Shown here: positions 1 through 8,519 of the stretch, one piece after another
Numbering within the stretch: the first letter of the stretch is position 1
How the letters are laid out: each line of letters begins with the position of its first letter
NCBI RefSeq assembly: GCF_016772315.1
Contig: NZ_CP053482.1
Span: 1,240,001 to 1,304,000 of the forward strand
Source: Thiothrix subterranea
Lineage (GTDB): Bacteria > Pseudomonadota > Gammaproteobacteria > Thiotrichales > Thiotrichaceae
Reading direction: 5' to 3'
Length of the DNA stretch: 64,000 nt
The notes under the pieces: generated by a model
What the model saw: the letters and a program-made list of their open reading frames with translations, nothing else
Databases searched by the model: none
Told to the model about the DNA's origin: nothing
Position numbers and translations under genes: made by a program

Positions 1-24
1 GGTAACAAAACAGAAGCCACTCAT

Positions 25-285
25 ATGATTAGCAAACGTTTCAACAAACCTGTCATACTCACCCATCATGCAGTAGAGCAAATGACTGAACGACATATAG
101 ACGAGGAGACGCTTGCTGATTTGATAGAATCAGGTCATGTTAAATACAAAGACGAGCAACATCTGTGGATTTATAAGGCATACCATTCCCGCGAGGATAA
201 TATGATATGCGCCGCAGCGATTGAGCGTAACAACCTGATTATTAAAACAGTTATGATCGACTGGGAGTTAAGCGATGAACATTAA
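25..285 (+). CDS. DUF4258 family protein (putative toxin of a small TA pair)
   Basis: An 86-residue protein that opens with a short helix carrying the H-A-x-x-Q-M-x-x-R pattern (HHAVEQMTERHI), followed by a compact strand region, which is the usual form of DUF4258 proteins. Its stop overlaps the start of a DUF2283 gene by 11 bases, so the two are translationally coupled. DUF4258/DUF2283 neighbours are widely treated as a toxin-antitoxin-like pair; that role is inferred from family and context, as no catalytic residue can be named. Confidence 0.7.
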   Translation: MISKRFNKPVILTHHAVEQMTERHIDEETLADLIESGHVKYKDEQHLWIYKAYHSREDNMICAAAIERNNLIIKTVMIDWELSDEH

Positions 286-469
286 ATACTACGAAGATGA
301 CGACATCCTAGTACAACGATTCAGCAACAATCCGATTGTCAGGGAGGTATCACAAGGTTGGAACATCAACATCAGCTACGATAAAGATGGCAATATTGTT
401 CAAATCGTCATACTCGAAGCGAAAGAGAAAGGGCTGTATCCTGTCATTCCCATGAAGATGGCAGCCTGA
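275..469 (+). CDS. DUF2283 family protein (putative antitoxin)
   Basis: A 64-residue protein with the DUF2283 pattern: an N-terminal Y-Y-E-D-D-D-I strand, a central I-S-Y-D-K-D-G-N-I-V turn and a final strand of the V-x-L-E type. It starts inside the end of the upstream DUF4258 gene, as in many two-gene toxin-antitoxin units. The antitoxin role is inferred from this arrangement. Confidence 0.68.
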   Translation: MNIKYYEDDDILVQRFSNNPIVREVSQGWNINISYDKDGNIVQIVILEAKEKGLYPVIPMKMAA

Positions 470-496
470 CACATAGGATGATCATAAGGAACCCCC

Positions 497-1096
497 ATGA
501 CCCCAGAAGAAATCAAACGCTACCGCGAACGCGCCAATAGAGCAAAGCGCGAACTCCTCAAAGAAAAACAACAATACGGATACATCAACGACGGCTCAGG
601 CAAACGCTACCTCGCCCCCGTCTATTACGTTTTGGCTGGCGATAATGACAAGGCATTAGCTTTTTACACATGGTTTGAAGAAGAATTCGCTGATGACATC
701 GGCGAACCCGTCTTCGATTTGTATTGGACACTGGCTGAATTTCGAGCTGGAAACACAGCACAAGCACGTTACCGCCTACAAATCGTCATGCTCAACAATT
801 TGTACCTGCTGCCATTCCTGTTCAATAAACCCATCGACCAACTGGATATATGGCACTGGTCAAACCAAGCCGACAACAGTTACCTAAGGGAAATTCAAGA
901 ATACCTGCATGAACCCACCCCCGCAGAACGCCAATGGATTGAGGCTGAATACAACAGCCAACCGTTCACAACATTACGCCAAGAATACATTGCCACGTAC
1001 CATCAGTTAAAACACGAGCGCGATGTTCCAAAGCGTAAAGAAATACTGGATAAATGGCGCAAATTCTCCGCAACCTTTCTGCAAAAACCCGCTTAG
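497..1096 (+). CDS. Hypothetical protein, TPR-like helical
   Basis: A 199-residue protein of no family I recognise. An AAGGA ribosome site lies just before the ATG. The N-terminal 25 residues are highly charged and helical; the middle (about residues 35-95) reads like one or two TPR-type helical hairpins, with A-G-D-N-D-K-A-L-A-F-Y and A-E-F-R-A-G-N-T-A-Q-A-R-Y repeating every 35 residues or so. The C-terminus is again charged. It follows the DUF4258/DUF2283 pair by 27 bases and may share its transcript. The 131 bases after it hold nothing I recognise. Confidence 0.6.
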   Translation: MTPEEIKRYRERANRAKRELLKEKQQYGYINDGSGKRYLAPVYYVLAGDNDKALAFYTWFEEEFADDIGEPVFDLYWTLAEFRAGNTAQARYRLQIVMLNNLYLLPFLFNKPIDQLDIWHWSNQADNSYLREIQEYLHEPTPAERQWIEAEYNSQPFTTLRQEYIATYHQLKHERDVPKRKEILDKWRKFSATFLQKPA

Positions 1097-1227
1097 TCAC
1101 CACCGCTATCACGCCCACACACATGCTACATTTGCATCAAGCCCTTCATGCTTTTAGATCATGGCTGCCACGGAAATCATTGGAGTGTGCTAAGTTTAAC
1201 ACGTTTCAGCAGACACGAGCCTAGACC

Positions 1228-3510
1228 ATGACCGACCTCAACACCCAACTGGTTTCCATCCTCAGTCGCGTGCGCCGCCCCGGTAATTTTTACGCCAGCG
1301 GTAACGTTGATTTTGCCTTGCCACGGCTTGAAGTTGAAGGCGTTGGCAATATTGCTTTGCCGCTGTTACCCCAGCAAATCAGCGCGTTGGTGCAAGCTGC
1401 CGAGCAAGCGCCTTATGGCAAGGGTGAGGAAACATTGGTCGATACCAGTGTGCGTAAAACCTGGCAGATTGCCCCTGACAAAATTCGCATTAGCGGCAAA
1501 CAGTGGCAACCCATGCTGGATGGCATTGTCGCGCAAGCCGTCGATGGCTTGGGGGTGACAGGTGACGTTCATGCCGAGTTGTACAAGATGCTGGTGTATG
1601 ACGAAGGCAGCTTTTTCGTCAATCACCGCGATACGGAAAAGGCGGCGGGCATGTTCGCCACGCTGATTCTTGCCCTGCCTGCCAGCTATACGGGCGGCGA
1701 GTTGCGCATTGAACACGCGGGGCAAAGCGTTACCCTCAACGTGCAGGCGGATGATCCGGCTGAAATTGCGTTTGCTGCTTTTTATGCCGATTGCGTGCAT
1801 GAAGTTCTACCTGTTACCAGCGGTTGCCGCATGGTGCTGGTGTATAACCTGTGCCGCAGCGGTGCGGGGGAATTGCCGCACCCGCCGGATTACCAACAGG
1901 AACAAGCCAAAGCCGCTGCCTGTTTGCGCCAGTGGACGACGATGGAACATACCGGCGAAGACATTCCGCTCAAATTGGTGTACTTGCTGGAACACGCTTA
2001 CACGCCTGAAGGCTTGTGTTTTGCGGCACTCAAAAATGGTGATGCGGCGATTGCCAGTGTGATGATTCCGGCGGCTGAACAAGCCGATTGCGATTTGTAT
2101 CTGGCACTGGTATCGGTGGAAGAATCCGGCTGGGCGGAATACAGCGGTTCGTGGGGACACAAAAAACGCTACTGGGAAGAGGACGACGAAGAGGATGATG
2201 ATGACTTTGAAATCGGCGAAGTCACCGAGCAAGCGCAGTTCATCTCTAACTGGCACACGCCGCAAGGGGAGCTGAAAGCACTGGGCATGTTGCACTTTGA
2301 CGATGAAGAACTGTGCCTACCCCACCGCTTACACAGCCTCGCTGCCGATGCCCTGCACTTCCACGAAGCCACGGGTAATGAAGGCGCATCGTTTGAACGC
2401 ACCTATCGCCGTGCCGCGCTGGTCATGTGGCCTCGCGCTTACCTTGTCGATGCGCTGAGCGTGGGCGGGGTGGAGACGATGCTCGCTTACCTCGATCACT
2501 TAATGACGTTAACGCAAGGGCAGGAAGCACAGCGTTTTGCGCAAGGGGTTATCAGCAACTGGGAAAGCACCAAAAGCAGTTGGCATCCCAGCCGGACTGA
2601 TACGCTGTACCTGAGCCGCCTGCTCAATCACTTGCTGTCGCTGGCGGATACTCACCTGATCGAAGCCGCGCTTACCCGCATTCCGATTGGCGGGAAGTCT
2701 TATCAGCAGGAAGATAACCCCGCGCTGCTGGCAACCTTGGCGTTATTACCCGATGCACAGGCACAGCACCTGTTGGCGGCCCTGATCGAAAAACGCGCCG
2801 CTGACAGTCTGGCGGCGTGTGGGCAATTGTTGCGGCTGGCATTGCCGCGTTATGCGCAGGCGGGAAGTGCTGCGTTCCTGCCCGCCGCGCAAGCCTTGCT
2901 GGACAGTTTGGCGAATACTGAACCTGCCATTAGCCCCTATCGGGCGGTTGAACGGCTGACGGTCGAAAAAGTGGTGGATGTGTTGATCGCTATCGGTAAC
3001 GTCGATGCCGGTTTGGGCAAACAGGCGGTGGTACATTTGTTGGCACAGCGGCAACGCTTCCCGATGGATGACAGCCTGATTCCGGCGGTGATCATGGCGG
3101 CGAGTGCGGACGATTGCCCGCCCTTGGTAGTGGGTTTGCTGCAACAGCAGTGTCTGGCGTATCTGGAATCTTGCATTAGCGAAGCGCTGGCAGCACCGGT
3201 TGACTGGACACGCGAAGCCAATTTTGAGTGTCCGGGCAGGGATAATGCGGATTGTGAAGCCCTCAAACGTTTCCTGCTTGACCCGAACCAATCCAGTTGG
3301 GCTTTTGCCGCCGCCGAAAGCCGCCGTAATACCTTGGCATATATTGCCAATCAGAAGCGGCTGGATGTTGAGATGACGACACTCAAGTCGGGGCGACCTT
3401 ACACCCTGCACTTTGTTAAAACCCAAGCCAGTTATGAGCGCAAAGTGGCACAGCGCCAGCGGGATGAGGGGAATCGGGAATGCTTGCTGGGCTTACGTTT
3501 TGGCAGGTGA
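1228..3510 (+). CDS. 2OG-Fe(II) oxygenase domain protein, 760 residues
   Basis: The N-terminal 210 residues form a prolyl-4-hydroxylase-type 2-oxoglutarate/Fe(II) dioxygenase domain. The facial triad is visible as H133-x-D135 (in F-V-N-H-R-D) and H191 (in D-C-V-H-E-V), with R201 placed to bind the 2-oxoglutarate carboxylate. The remaining 550 residues are mostly helical and repeat-like, with a strongly acidic stretch near residues 310-335 (runs of E and D). The substrate is unknown; a protein side chain is plausible from the family, but this is inference. The gene stands alone between two intergenic gaps of about 130 bases. Confidence 0.75.
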   Translation: MTDLNTQLVSILSRVRRPGNFYASGNVDFALPRLEVEGVGNIALPLLPQQISALVQAAEQAPYGKGEETLVDTSVRKTWQIAPDKIRISGKQWQPMLDGIVAQAVDGLGVTGDVHAELYKMLVYDEGSFFVNHRDTEKAAGMFATLILALPASYTGGELRIEHAGQSVTLNVQADDPAEIAFAAFYADCVHEVLPVTSGCRMVLVYNLCRSGAGELPHPPDYQQEQAKAAACLRQWTTMEHTGEDIPLKLVYLLEHAYTPEGLCFAALKNGDAAIASVMIPAAEQADCDLYLALVSVEESGWAEYSGSWGHKKRYWEEDDEEDDDDFEIGEVTEQAQFISNWHTPQGELKALGMLHFDDEELCLPHRLHSLAADALHFHEATGNEGASFERTYRRAALVMWPRAYLVDALSVGGVETMLAYLDHLMTLTQGQEAQRFAQGVISNWESTKSSWHPSRTDTLYLSRLLNHLLSLADTHLIEAALTRIPIGGKSYQQEDNPALLATLALLPDAQAQHLLAALIEKRAADSLAACGQLLRLALPRYAQAGSAAFLPAAQALLDSLANTEPAISPYRAVERLTVEKVVDVLIAIGNVDAGLGKQAVVHLLAQRQRFPMDDSLIPAVIMAASADDCPPLVVGLLQQQCLAYLESCISEALAAPVDWTREANFECPGRDNADCEALKRFLLDPNQSSWAFAAAESRRNTLAYIANQKRLDVEMTTLKSGRPYTLHFVKTQASYERKVAQRQRDEGNRECLLGLRFGR

Positions 3511-3646
3511 TGCTACCTCGCTACGCCGTTGTACCATTTCGGCAAGATATTGCCCGATGATTTTACCATGGACGTGCGCTTTATTTATGAATAAATTTTT
3601 CCAGCTCATGTTAGAATTTCAGGCAAAATAACCACAGGAGAGTAAC

Positions 3647-4528
3647 TTGACTGAATTAGTAGTAGAAAATCTGCGGCTGAAAGAATTGATACTAGTCGTC
3701 AATAAAAACAAGCCATTTTTTGATGAATTTGTGGCGTTCGTAAAGCGTCATAAATACGAGAATGTTCTGGCTTTCGTTTCTGAATCAAATGAAATAAAAA
3801 TGAATGAAGTTTTAAATGATTACTTCTCAAATGAATTCAAAAACTGTCTTTACGACGGTATTGCTAGACCATATGATCAAAGTAAATCAAAATGGTTTTT
3901 TATTACTTGGTTATTACGTGATGCTCCGCAACAACGTTTGCAGCCTATAGTTTCTTCTCTTAAAGAGGGAAGTACGACTCAAAAGAGAATCTTTATCATA
4001 AATAAAATCATGCAGTTTGTAGCACCACTAATGCCTGAAAAAGAACAGTGGGAATGGCACGCTATAGCAGAAGTCATGCTACAGCGATTAGAAGGCAGCA
4101 GACGTGCTCTTAAAGGTGGTCTATTTGAAGCCATCGTTCGCGATCAACTTGCTAAACTCTTCAAATCTCAAAATTTAAAGCTTCAAGTTACCAATCAAGA
4201 AGTCATACTGAACGATGAAACATATGATATAGAAATCATTGGGAAAAACGGAAAAATATTAATGCCCGTAAAAACGAGAGAAACAATGGGCGGCGGTCAT
4301 GCACACCTGTTTACACGAGATATTCACAAGTCCATTTCTGTTGCACACAAAAATGGACTCAATTGCATTCCTATTGTGATCGCAGAGTCGTGGAGTGGAA
4401 ATCTTGATGGGCTGTCCTGCGATAATTACATCTATATTCCAGTTAATCCAAATCAAGTTGAAAAAATAAACCCTTTGCTAGAGTTGAAGCTGCAAGAACT
4501 CGTTATGGTGTTCTCCAGCATTCAATAA
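3647..4528 (+). CDS. Putative type II restriction endonuclease (PD-(D/E)xK-like)
   Basis: A 293-residue protein with a TTG start, chosen because AGGAG lies seven bases upstream and no better start follows. Near residues 180-205 the pattern Y-D-I-E-I-I-G followed about 12 residues later by P-V-K-T-R-E resembles a PD-(D/E)xK nuclease core, with E in G-L-F-E-A-I-V as a possible extra acidic residue. It converges on, and overlaps by 51 bases, a DNA methyltransferase gene, which is the best argument that it is the cognate endonuclease. The sequence is more AT-rich than its neighbours, suggesting transfer. The cut site cannot be read from sequence. Confidence 0.62.
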   Translation: MTELVVENLRLKELILVVNKNKPFFDEFVAFVKRHKYENVLAFVSESNEIKMNEVLNDYFSNEFKNCLYDGIARPYDQSKSKWFFITWLLRDAPQQRLQPIVSSLKEGSTTQKRIFIINKIMQFVAPLMPEKEQWEWHAIAEVMLQRLEGSRRALKGGLFEAIVRDQLAKLFKSQNLKLQVTNQEVILNDETYDIEIIGKNGKILMPVKTRETMGGGHAHLFTRDIHKSISVAHKNGLNCIPIVIAESWSGNLDGLSCDNYIYIPVNPNQVEKINPLLELKLQELVMVFSSIQ

Positions 4529-5413
4529 ATCAATCTGAAGATTAGACAGGCGTTTTTTTGCTATTTCCACATACTCAGGATTTAACTCAAGTCCGATGTA
4601 TTTTCTGCTCAACTTACTTGCAACAACCCCAGTTGTGCCTGAGCCAAAAAATGGGTCTAATACAATTCCACCTGTGGGACAGCCTGCCAAAATACAAGGT
4701 TCGATAAGCTTTTCAGGGAAAACTGCAAAGTGAGCATCACGGAACTTTGAAAGAGGAATATTCCACACAGTTCTTTTGTTGCGCCCATTGGGGTGGAACG
4801 CCTGATCCCATCTGCCATCATGCAAGTTTGAATTCCCACCATTTTTTCCTTTTTCAGGCGTTCCGCCGTTTTTTCCAAAATGATTCTTGCCACCCTTCAT
4901 CTTGCTTTTCTCAGAAAAAGTAACGTGTTCTTCCCGAATTGCATCCTGATCATAAAAATAGTTAGCGCCCTTCTTTGTAAAAAAGAAAATATACTCGTGA
5001 TCTGTCGTTAGTCTATTTTTTGCGGAATGCGGCATGGCATTTGGTTTGTGCCAAATAATATCATTTCTTAATATCCAGCCTCTATCCTGTAACGCCAAAG
5101 CAACTCTCCATGGCATTCCAAGTAGGTTTCCATCAAGGTACTTATCCCCAAGATTCAACCAAAGCGTTCCTGACTCTTTTAATACTCTCTTGCACTCATC
5201 AAATAAATCAGCTAGTTTTTTTACATACTCTTTTGGCGTATCTTCACCGCCTAGCTGACCGTCCATGGCATAATCACGTTGCCCATAATAGGGTGGACTG
5301 GTCACAATGCAATCAACTGCCGCTGATGGTATATTTTTCAAGGTATTCAGAGAATCGCCACACAGTATTGAATTAGTGAATTCGACTTCTTTCATAATAT
5401 CATTCGCTATCAC
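4478..5413 (-). CDS. DNA methyltransferase of a type II RM system (beta-class, SPPY)
   Basis: Site-specific DNA methyltransferase of the N4-cytosine/N6-adenine family. Motif IV is T-S-P-P-Y-Y at residues 38-43, and the AdoMet-binding motif I follows later as D-P-F-F-G-S-G-T-T near residue 260: catalytic motif first, AdoMet motif second, as in beta-class enzymes. SPPY is commoner in m4C enzymes. The GTG at 5413 gives 311 residues; the ATG at 5395 is an alternative. It overlaps the small upstream ribbon-helix-helix gene, so the two probably share a transcript, and it converges on the putative endonuclease. It should protect host DNA against that nuclease. Confidence 0.88.
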   Translation of the reverse strand: MIANDIMKEVEFTNSILCGDSLNTLKNIPSAAVDCIVTSPPYYGQRDYAMDGQLGGEDTPKEYVKKLADLFDECKRVLKESGTLWLNLGDKYLDGNLLGMPWRVALALQDRGWILRNDIIWHKPNAMPHSAKNRLTTDHEYIFFFTKKGANYFYDQDAIREEHVTFSEKSKMKGGKNHFGKNGGTPEKGKNGGNSNLHDGRWDQAFHPNGRNKRTVWNIPLSKFRDAHFAVFPEKLIEPCILAGCPTGGIVLDPFFGSGTTGVVASKLSRKYIGLELNPEYVEIAKKRLSNLQIDLLNAGEHHNEFLQLQL

Positions 5414-5576
5414 TTAGAAAACCAGAGAACTCACCTCTGGAAATTCGTTGCTGAATTATTTCAACAACCAACTCTTGAATTGTCTGATTACATAAAGCTG
5501 CTTCTAGCTTCAACGCTTGGTGCAAATTTGCATCCAGCTTTATGTGTATTTGCTTCGACTTGTTTTCTTGGTTCAT
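5400..5576 (-). CDS. Small ribbon-helix-helix (CopG/Arc-like) protein
   Basis: A 58-residue protein beginning M-N-Q-E-N-K-S-K, with a short strand (Q-I-H-I-K-L-D) followed by two helices (A-N-L-H-Q-A-L-K-L-E-A-A-L and T-I-Q-E-L-V-V-E-I-I-Q-Q-R-I), the ribbon-helix-helix fold of small dimeric repressors. A longer reading from 5618 exists, but its extra N-terminal residues run through a palindromic AT-rich promoter-like region, so the ATG at 5576 is preferred. The gene overlaps the methyltransferase start and may act as its control protein, by analogy with C proteins; that is inference. Confidence 0.62.
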   Translation of the reverse strand: MNQENKSKQIHIKLDANLHQALKLEAALCNQTIQELVVEIIQQRISRGEFSGFLSDSE

Positions 5577-5598
5577 GGCGGCATACCTAAAGTATATA

Positions 5599-5613
5599 TA
5601 TACCCATGGTATA
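5599..5613. promoter_or_regulatory. Candidate operator TATACC-cat-GGTATA
   Basis: A perfect palindrome with 6-base arms lies 23 bases upstream of the ribbon-helix-helix gene, inside an alternating TATATA run that could serve as a -10 region. Its place and symmetry suit binding of a dimeric repressor, most simply the adjacent small protein. Confidence 0.45.
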
Positions 5614-5641
5614 TTCAAGTCTGCCCCCTGTCAAGCGAGGA

Positions 5642-6061
5642 CTACCCCATCACCACCCAAGCCAACACCCCATACCGCCCACCTTTCGCCACTGCTACCA
5701 CCAGCACAAACGGCAACAACGGCATCCGCATCACCCCCGCCACCACCGTCAACGGATCACCGATGATAGGCAACCAACTCAACAACAGCACCCCCCACCC
5801 ATAACGCTGAAACCACTGTTGCGCCCGTGCCAAGCTTGCCGCCTTCACCGGAAACCAGCGTTTATCCTGAAAGTGTTCCAGATAACGCCCCAACCACCAG
5901 TTAATCACCGACCCCAGCGTATTGCCCAGCGTCGCCACCACCAGTAACACCCACAACACCGATTCCCCCTGAAGCATCAAGCTCACCAGCAAGGCTTCCG
6001 ATTGCGCGGGAATCAGCGTAGCCGCCAACAGTGCGGATAAAAAAAGCAGAAGGTATGACAT
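5642..6061 (-). CDS. YqaA-like small VTT/DedA-family membrane protein
   Basis: Inner-membrane protein of about 140 residues. The start at 6061 is chosen because GGGGAA sits just upstream and the protein then opens directly with a membrane helix (S-Y-L-L-L-F-L-S-A-L). It has the features of the SNARE-associated/VTT group in its short YqaA form: P-A-Q-S-E near the first helix, G-N-T-L-G-S-V-I-N-W-W-L-G-R, a central basic W-F-Q-R-Y-G segment, then P-I-I-G-D-P-L-T-V-V-A-G. Larger relatives move lipids across membranes; the function of YqaA is not settled. Confidence 0.78.
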   Translation of the reverse strand: MSYLLLFLSALLAATLIPAQSEALLVSLMLQGESVLWVLLVVATLGNTLGSVINWWLGRYLEHFQDKRWFPVKAASLARAQQWFQRYGWGVLLLSWLPIIGDPLTVVAGVMRMPLLPFVLVVAVAKGGRYGVLAWVVMG

Positions 6062-6559
6062 CATTTCCCCATCAAACCACACAATATTGTCATACGCCAG
6101 CAACAATCACCTGCTAGATTAATAGGTTTACCACTGCCCTCGGAGTAAACCACCATGCTCGAACGCTACACAGGCTGCACCGTCAGCGAGGCTTACGCCA
6201 CCGGCAGTAACGGCATCCACATGCCGCGCTACCCCTACTACGCCGCGTATGATTTGCCGGGCGAATGCCATTACTACTACCGCCGTTCAGTGCAATACCT
6301 GACCTGTCAAACAGCGCGTTTCCTGCTCATCGGCGGCGAAGCCACCACCTTGGTGAAAGAAGGCGTAGTGGATTTCAGCCGCGATTTAAACCCCTGGTGG
6401 CACGGTTTTTTCCAGGAACATTTCGGCAAGCAAATGGGCGAAGTGGTGCGTTACGCAGGCGGGCATAGCTATCTGGAATACCTCGGCAGCCACCCGCAAG
6501 CCAAACTGGTCGTGCCACACCCCTACCCCGCCGACCAGATTGCCAGCGACCATTACTAT

Positions 6560-7667
6560 CTGATGTTACGCAGACGCAGCTTCCATCCACTATATTTCAG
6601 GTATGAACCAAACACGTCTTGATCTCTACACCGACTACCTAACCGTGACTTTTGGCTACGCCACAGCAACGGGTTTATCCCAACTATTGGACGGCGAAAT
6701 TAGCCACGATGCGATCAGTCGTTTTCTTTCGGGGGATGAATACACCTCGAAAGACCTGTGGAAACAGGTAAAAAAGACCGTCAGGGAGGTCGAATCAGCC
6801 GATGGCATCCTGATCATCGACGATACGGTGCAAGAAAAGCCCTACATGGACGAAAACGACCTGATTTGTTGGCATTACGACCACTGTAAAGGACGCAATA
6901 TCAAGGGAATCAACTTGTTAAACTGCCTGTATCACAGCAACGGCGCATCCATTCCGGTTGCATTTGAACTGATACGGAAGCCATTCCGTTTCTGCGACAT
7001 CAAGACCCGCCAAGAAAAACGGTGCAGCGATGTCACCAAAAATGAGCAAATGCGCTCCATGATTGACACCTGCATTCAAAACCAACTGAAATTTTCATGG
7101 GTGTTGAACGACATTTGGTTCGCCTCCGCCGAGAATATGGAACACATCAAGGAGAAACGGCAAAAGGACTTCATTATGGCATTGAAAAGTAACCGATTAG
7201 TCGCATTAAGCGAAAAAGATCGGAAGGAAAACCGTTACACACGGCTCGACCAATTGGCATGGACAGAACAAAAAGCCATCACGGGCTACTTGAAGGGGCT
7301 AACCTTCCCCGTCAAGCTCGCTCGGCAAATCTTTACGAACAAAGACGGCAGCACTGGCATTTTGTATCTGGTTTGTAGCCAGTTGGCGGTAGAGTGGGAC
7401 GAAATCACGACAACCTACCAAAAACGGTGGAAAGTCGAGGTCTTCCATAAATCGCTCAAATCCAATGCGGCATTTGCGAAATCCCCTGCACACACCGCTA
7501 AAACACAAGCGAATCACTTATTCGCCTCCATCGTCGCTGTCTTCAAAATGGAGTGTTTGACCATCAGCAAGCATCTTAACCACTTTGCTTTACGGGCAAA
7601 ACTCTACGCCAAGGCAATTCGGGGCGCTTTTGATGAGCTACAGGTGCTTAGGGCTGCGTAACATCAG
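6560..7667 (+). mobile_element. Insertion sequence, 1108 bp, IS4/IS701-like
   Basis: A complete element bounded by 14-base perfect inverted repeats, CTGATGTTACGCAG at 6560-6573 and its complement at 7654-7667. It is flanked by the direct repeat TTACTAT at 6553-6559 and 7668-7674. The next base is C on both sides, so an 8-base duplication with slightly shifted ends cannot be ruled out. One transposase gene fills the element. Clean ends and intact host gene halves point to a recent insertion. Confidence 0.92.
6603..7661 (+). CDS. DDE transposase (IS4 superfamily, IS701-like)
   Basis: A 352-residue transposase whose stop lies inside the right inverted repeat. The catalytic region begins with G-I-L-I-I-D-D-T-V-Q-E-K-P (first aspartate near residue 73); a later V-L-N-D-I-W-F segment offers the second aspartate, and Y-Q-K-R-W-K-V-E-V-F-H-K (the Y-x-x-R-W-x-x-E signature typical of IS4-type enzymes) gives the glutamate. 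It appears intact. The exact IS family name would need a database comparison. Confidence 0.87.
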   Translation: MNQTRLDLYTDYLTVTFGYATATGLSQLLDGEISHDAISRFLSGDEYTSKDLWKQVKKTVREVESADGILIIDDTVQEKPYMDENDLICWHYDHCKGRNIKGINLLNCLYHSNGASIPVAFELIRKPFRFCDIKTRQEKRCSDVTKNEQMRSMIDTCIQNQLKFSWVLNDIWFASAENMEHIKEKRQKDFIMALKSNRLVALSEKDRKENRYTRLDQLAWTEQKAITGYLKGLTFPVKLARQIFTNKDGSTGILYLVCSQLAVEWDEITTTYQKRWKVEVFHKSLKSNAAFAKSPAHTAKTQANHLFASIVAVFKMECLTISKHLNHFALRAKLYAKAIRGAFDELQVLRAA

Positions 7668-8519
7668 TTACTATCTGGAAAACCCGGAACTGATCGTGCA
7701 ACTCAACGACAAAGGGCGTATGGCAGACATTTCCTCGCATTGCATCCCCTATGAGGTCTACGACGCCGCCACCTTTGCAGGCAAAACTTGGCGGGAACAT
7801 TGGGAATTACCCTTCGTCATCAAGCTGGCAGCGCCCTCCGGCGGTGGCGATGGCGTCGCGATTTGCCAGACTGAAGCGGATGTGCAAGCCGCGCAAGAAC
7901 GTTTTGGCGGGCATCGGGTCAAGGTCGAACATTTCATCGGCGGCTATTTAGCCAATTACAACCTCAACCTGCACGTTGACCGTGACGGCAGCATCCGTTT
8001 CATTGGCGGCTCGGAACAACGGATTTCCGCCAGCGCCCGTTACGAAGGCAATTTCATTGACCTCTGCTGGCATCCCTCCCCCGAACTCGAAGCCATCGCG
8101 GTTGAAATTGCTCGCAATGCTGCAAACTTGGGCTGGTTTGGCGTGTGCGGGCTCGATGTGATCAAAGCCGCCGACGGCAAGCTGTATTTCATCGACCCCA
8201 ATTTCCGCCTCAACGGTTCGACCCCGTTCCATTTCATCCGTGAACATTTCCTGACGCATTTCCAACGCCCCAATCTGGAAACCGGCTATTTTTGCTACCA
8301 AGGCAATCCGCTGGCGTTTTTGGAAACATTCCGCCCCGAAATCGAGAAAAAAATCCTCATGCCTGTTGGTTTGTATTACGACCCTAGTTATGATCAGAAG
8401 ACGCGGGTTTATTTGGCACAAGTGACCGAAAATGACGTGGATGCCCATGTCAGCCTGCGTGACACGTTGGCGCAGCGCGGGCTGCTGCCGGGGATTCACT
8501 TATAATTGACGCAGCACAC

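Larger units (their letters stand above)
6155..8505 (+). pseudogene. ATP-grasp family gene split by an insertion sequence
   Basis: Two halves of one gene flank the insertion at 6560-7667. The 5' half (6155-6559) encodes 135 residues ending H-Y-Y; the 3' half resumes at 7675 with L-E-N-P-E-L and runs 276 residues to the stop. Removing the element and one copy of its 7-base target repeat restores a single in-frame protein of about 411 residues. The 3' half has ATP-grasp features: V-I-K-L-A-A-P-S-G-G-G-D-G-V, the E-H-F-I-G-G segment, and a metal-binding end (Y-F-I-D-P-N-F-R-L-N-G). The family makes carboxylate-amine or peptide-type bonds; the substrate is unknown. It precedes an N-formylglutamate amidohydrolase-like gene by 14 bases, so an operon is likely. 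Confidence 0.88.

Noticed and set aside
5517-5947. Proline/histidine-rich plus-strand frames opposite yqaA
   Set aside because: Low-complexity antisense of a membrane protein gene.
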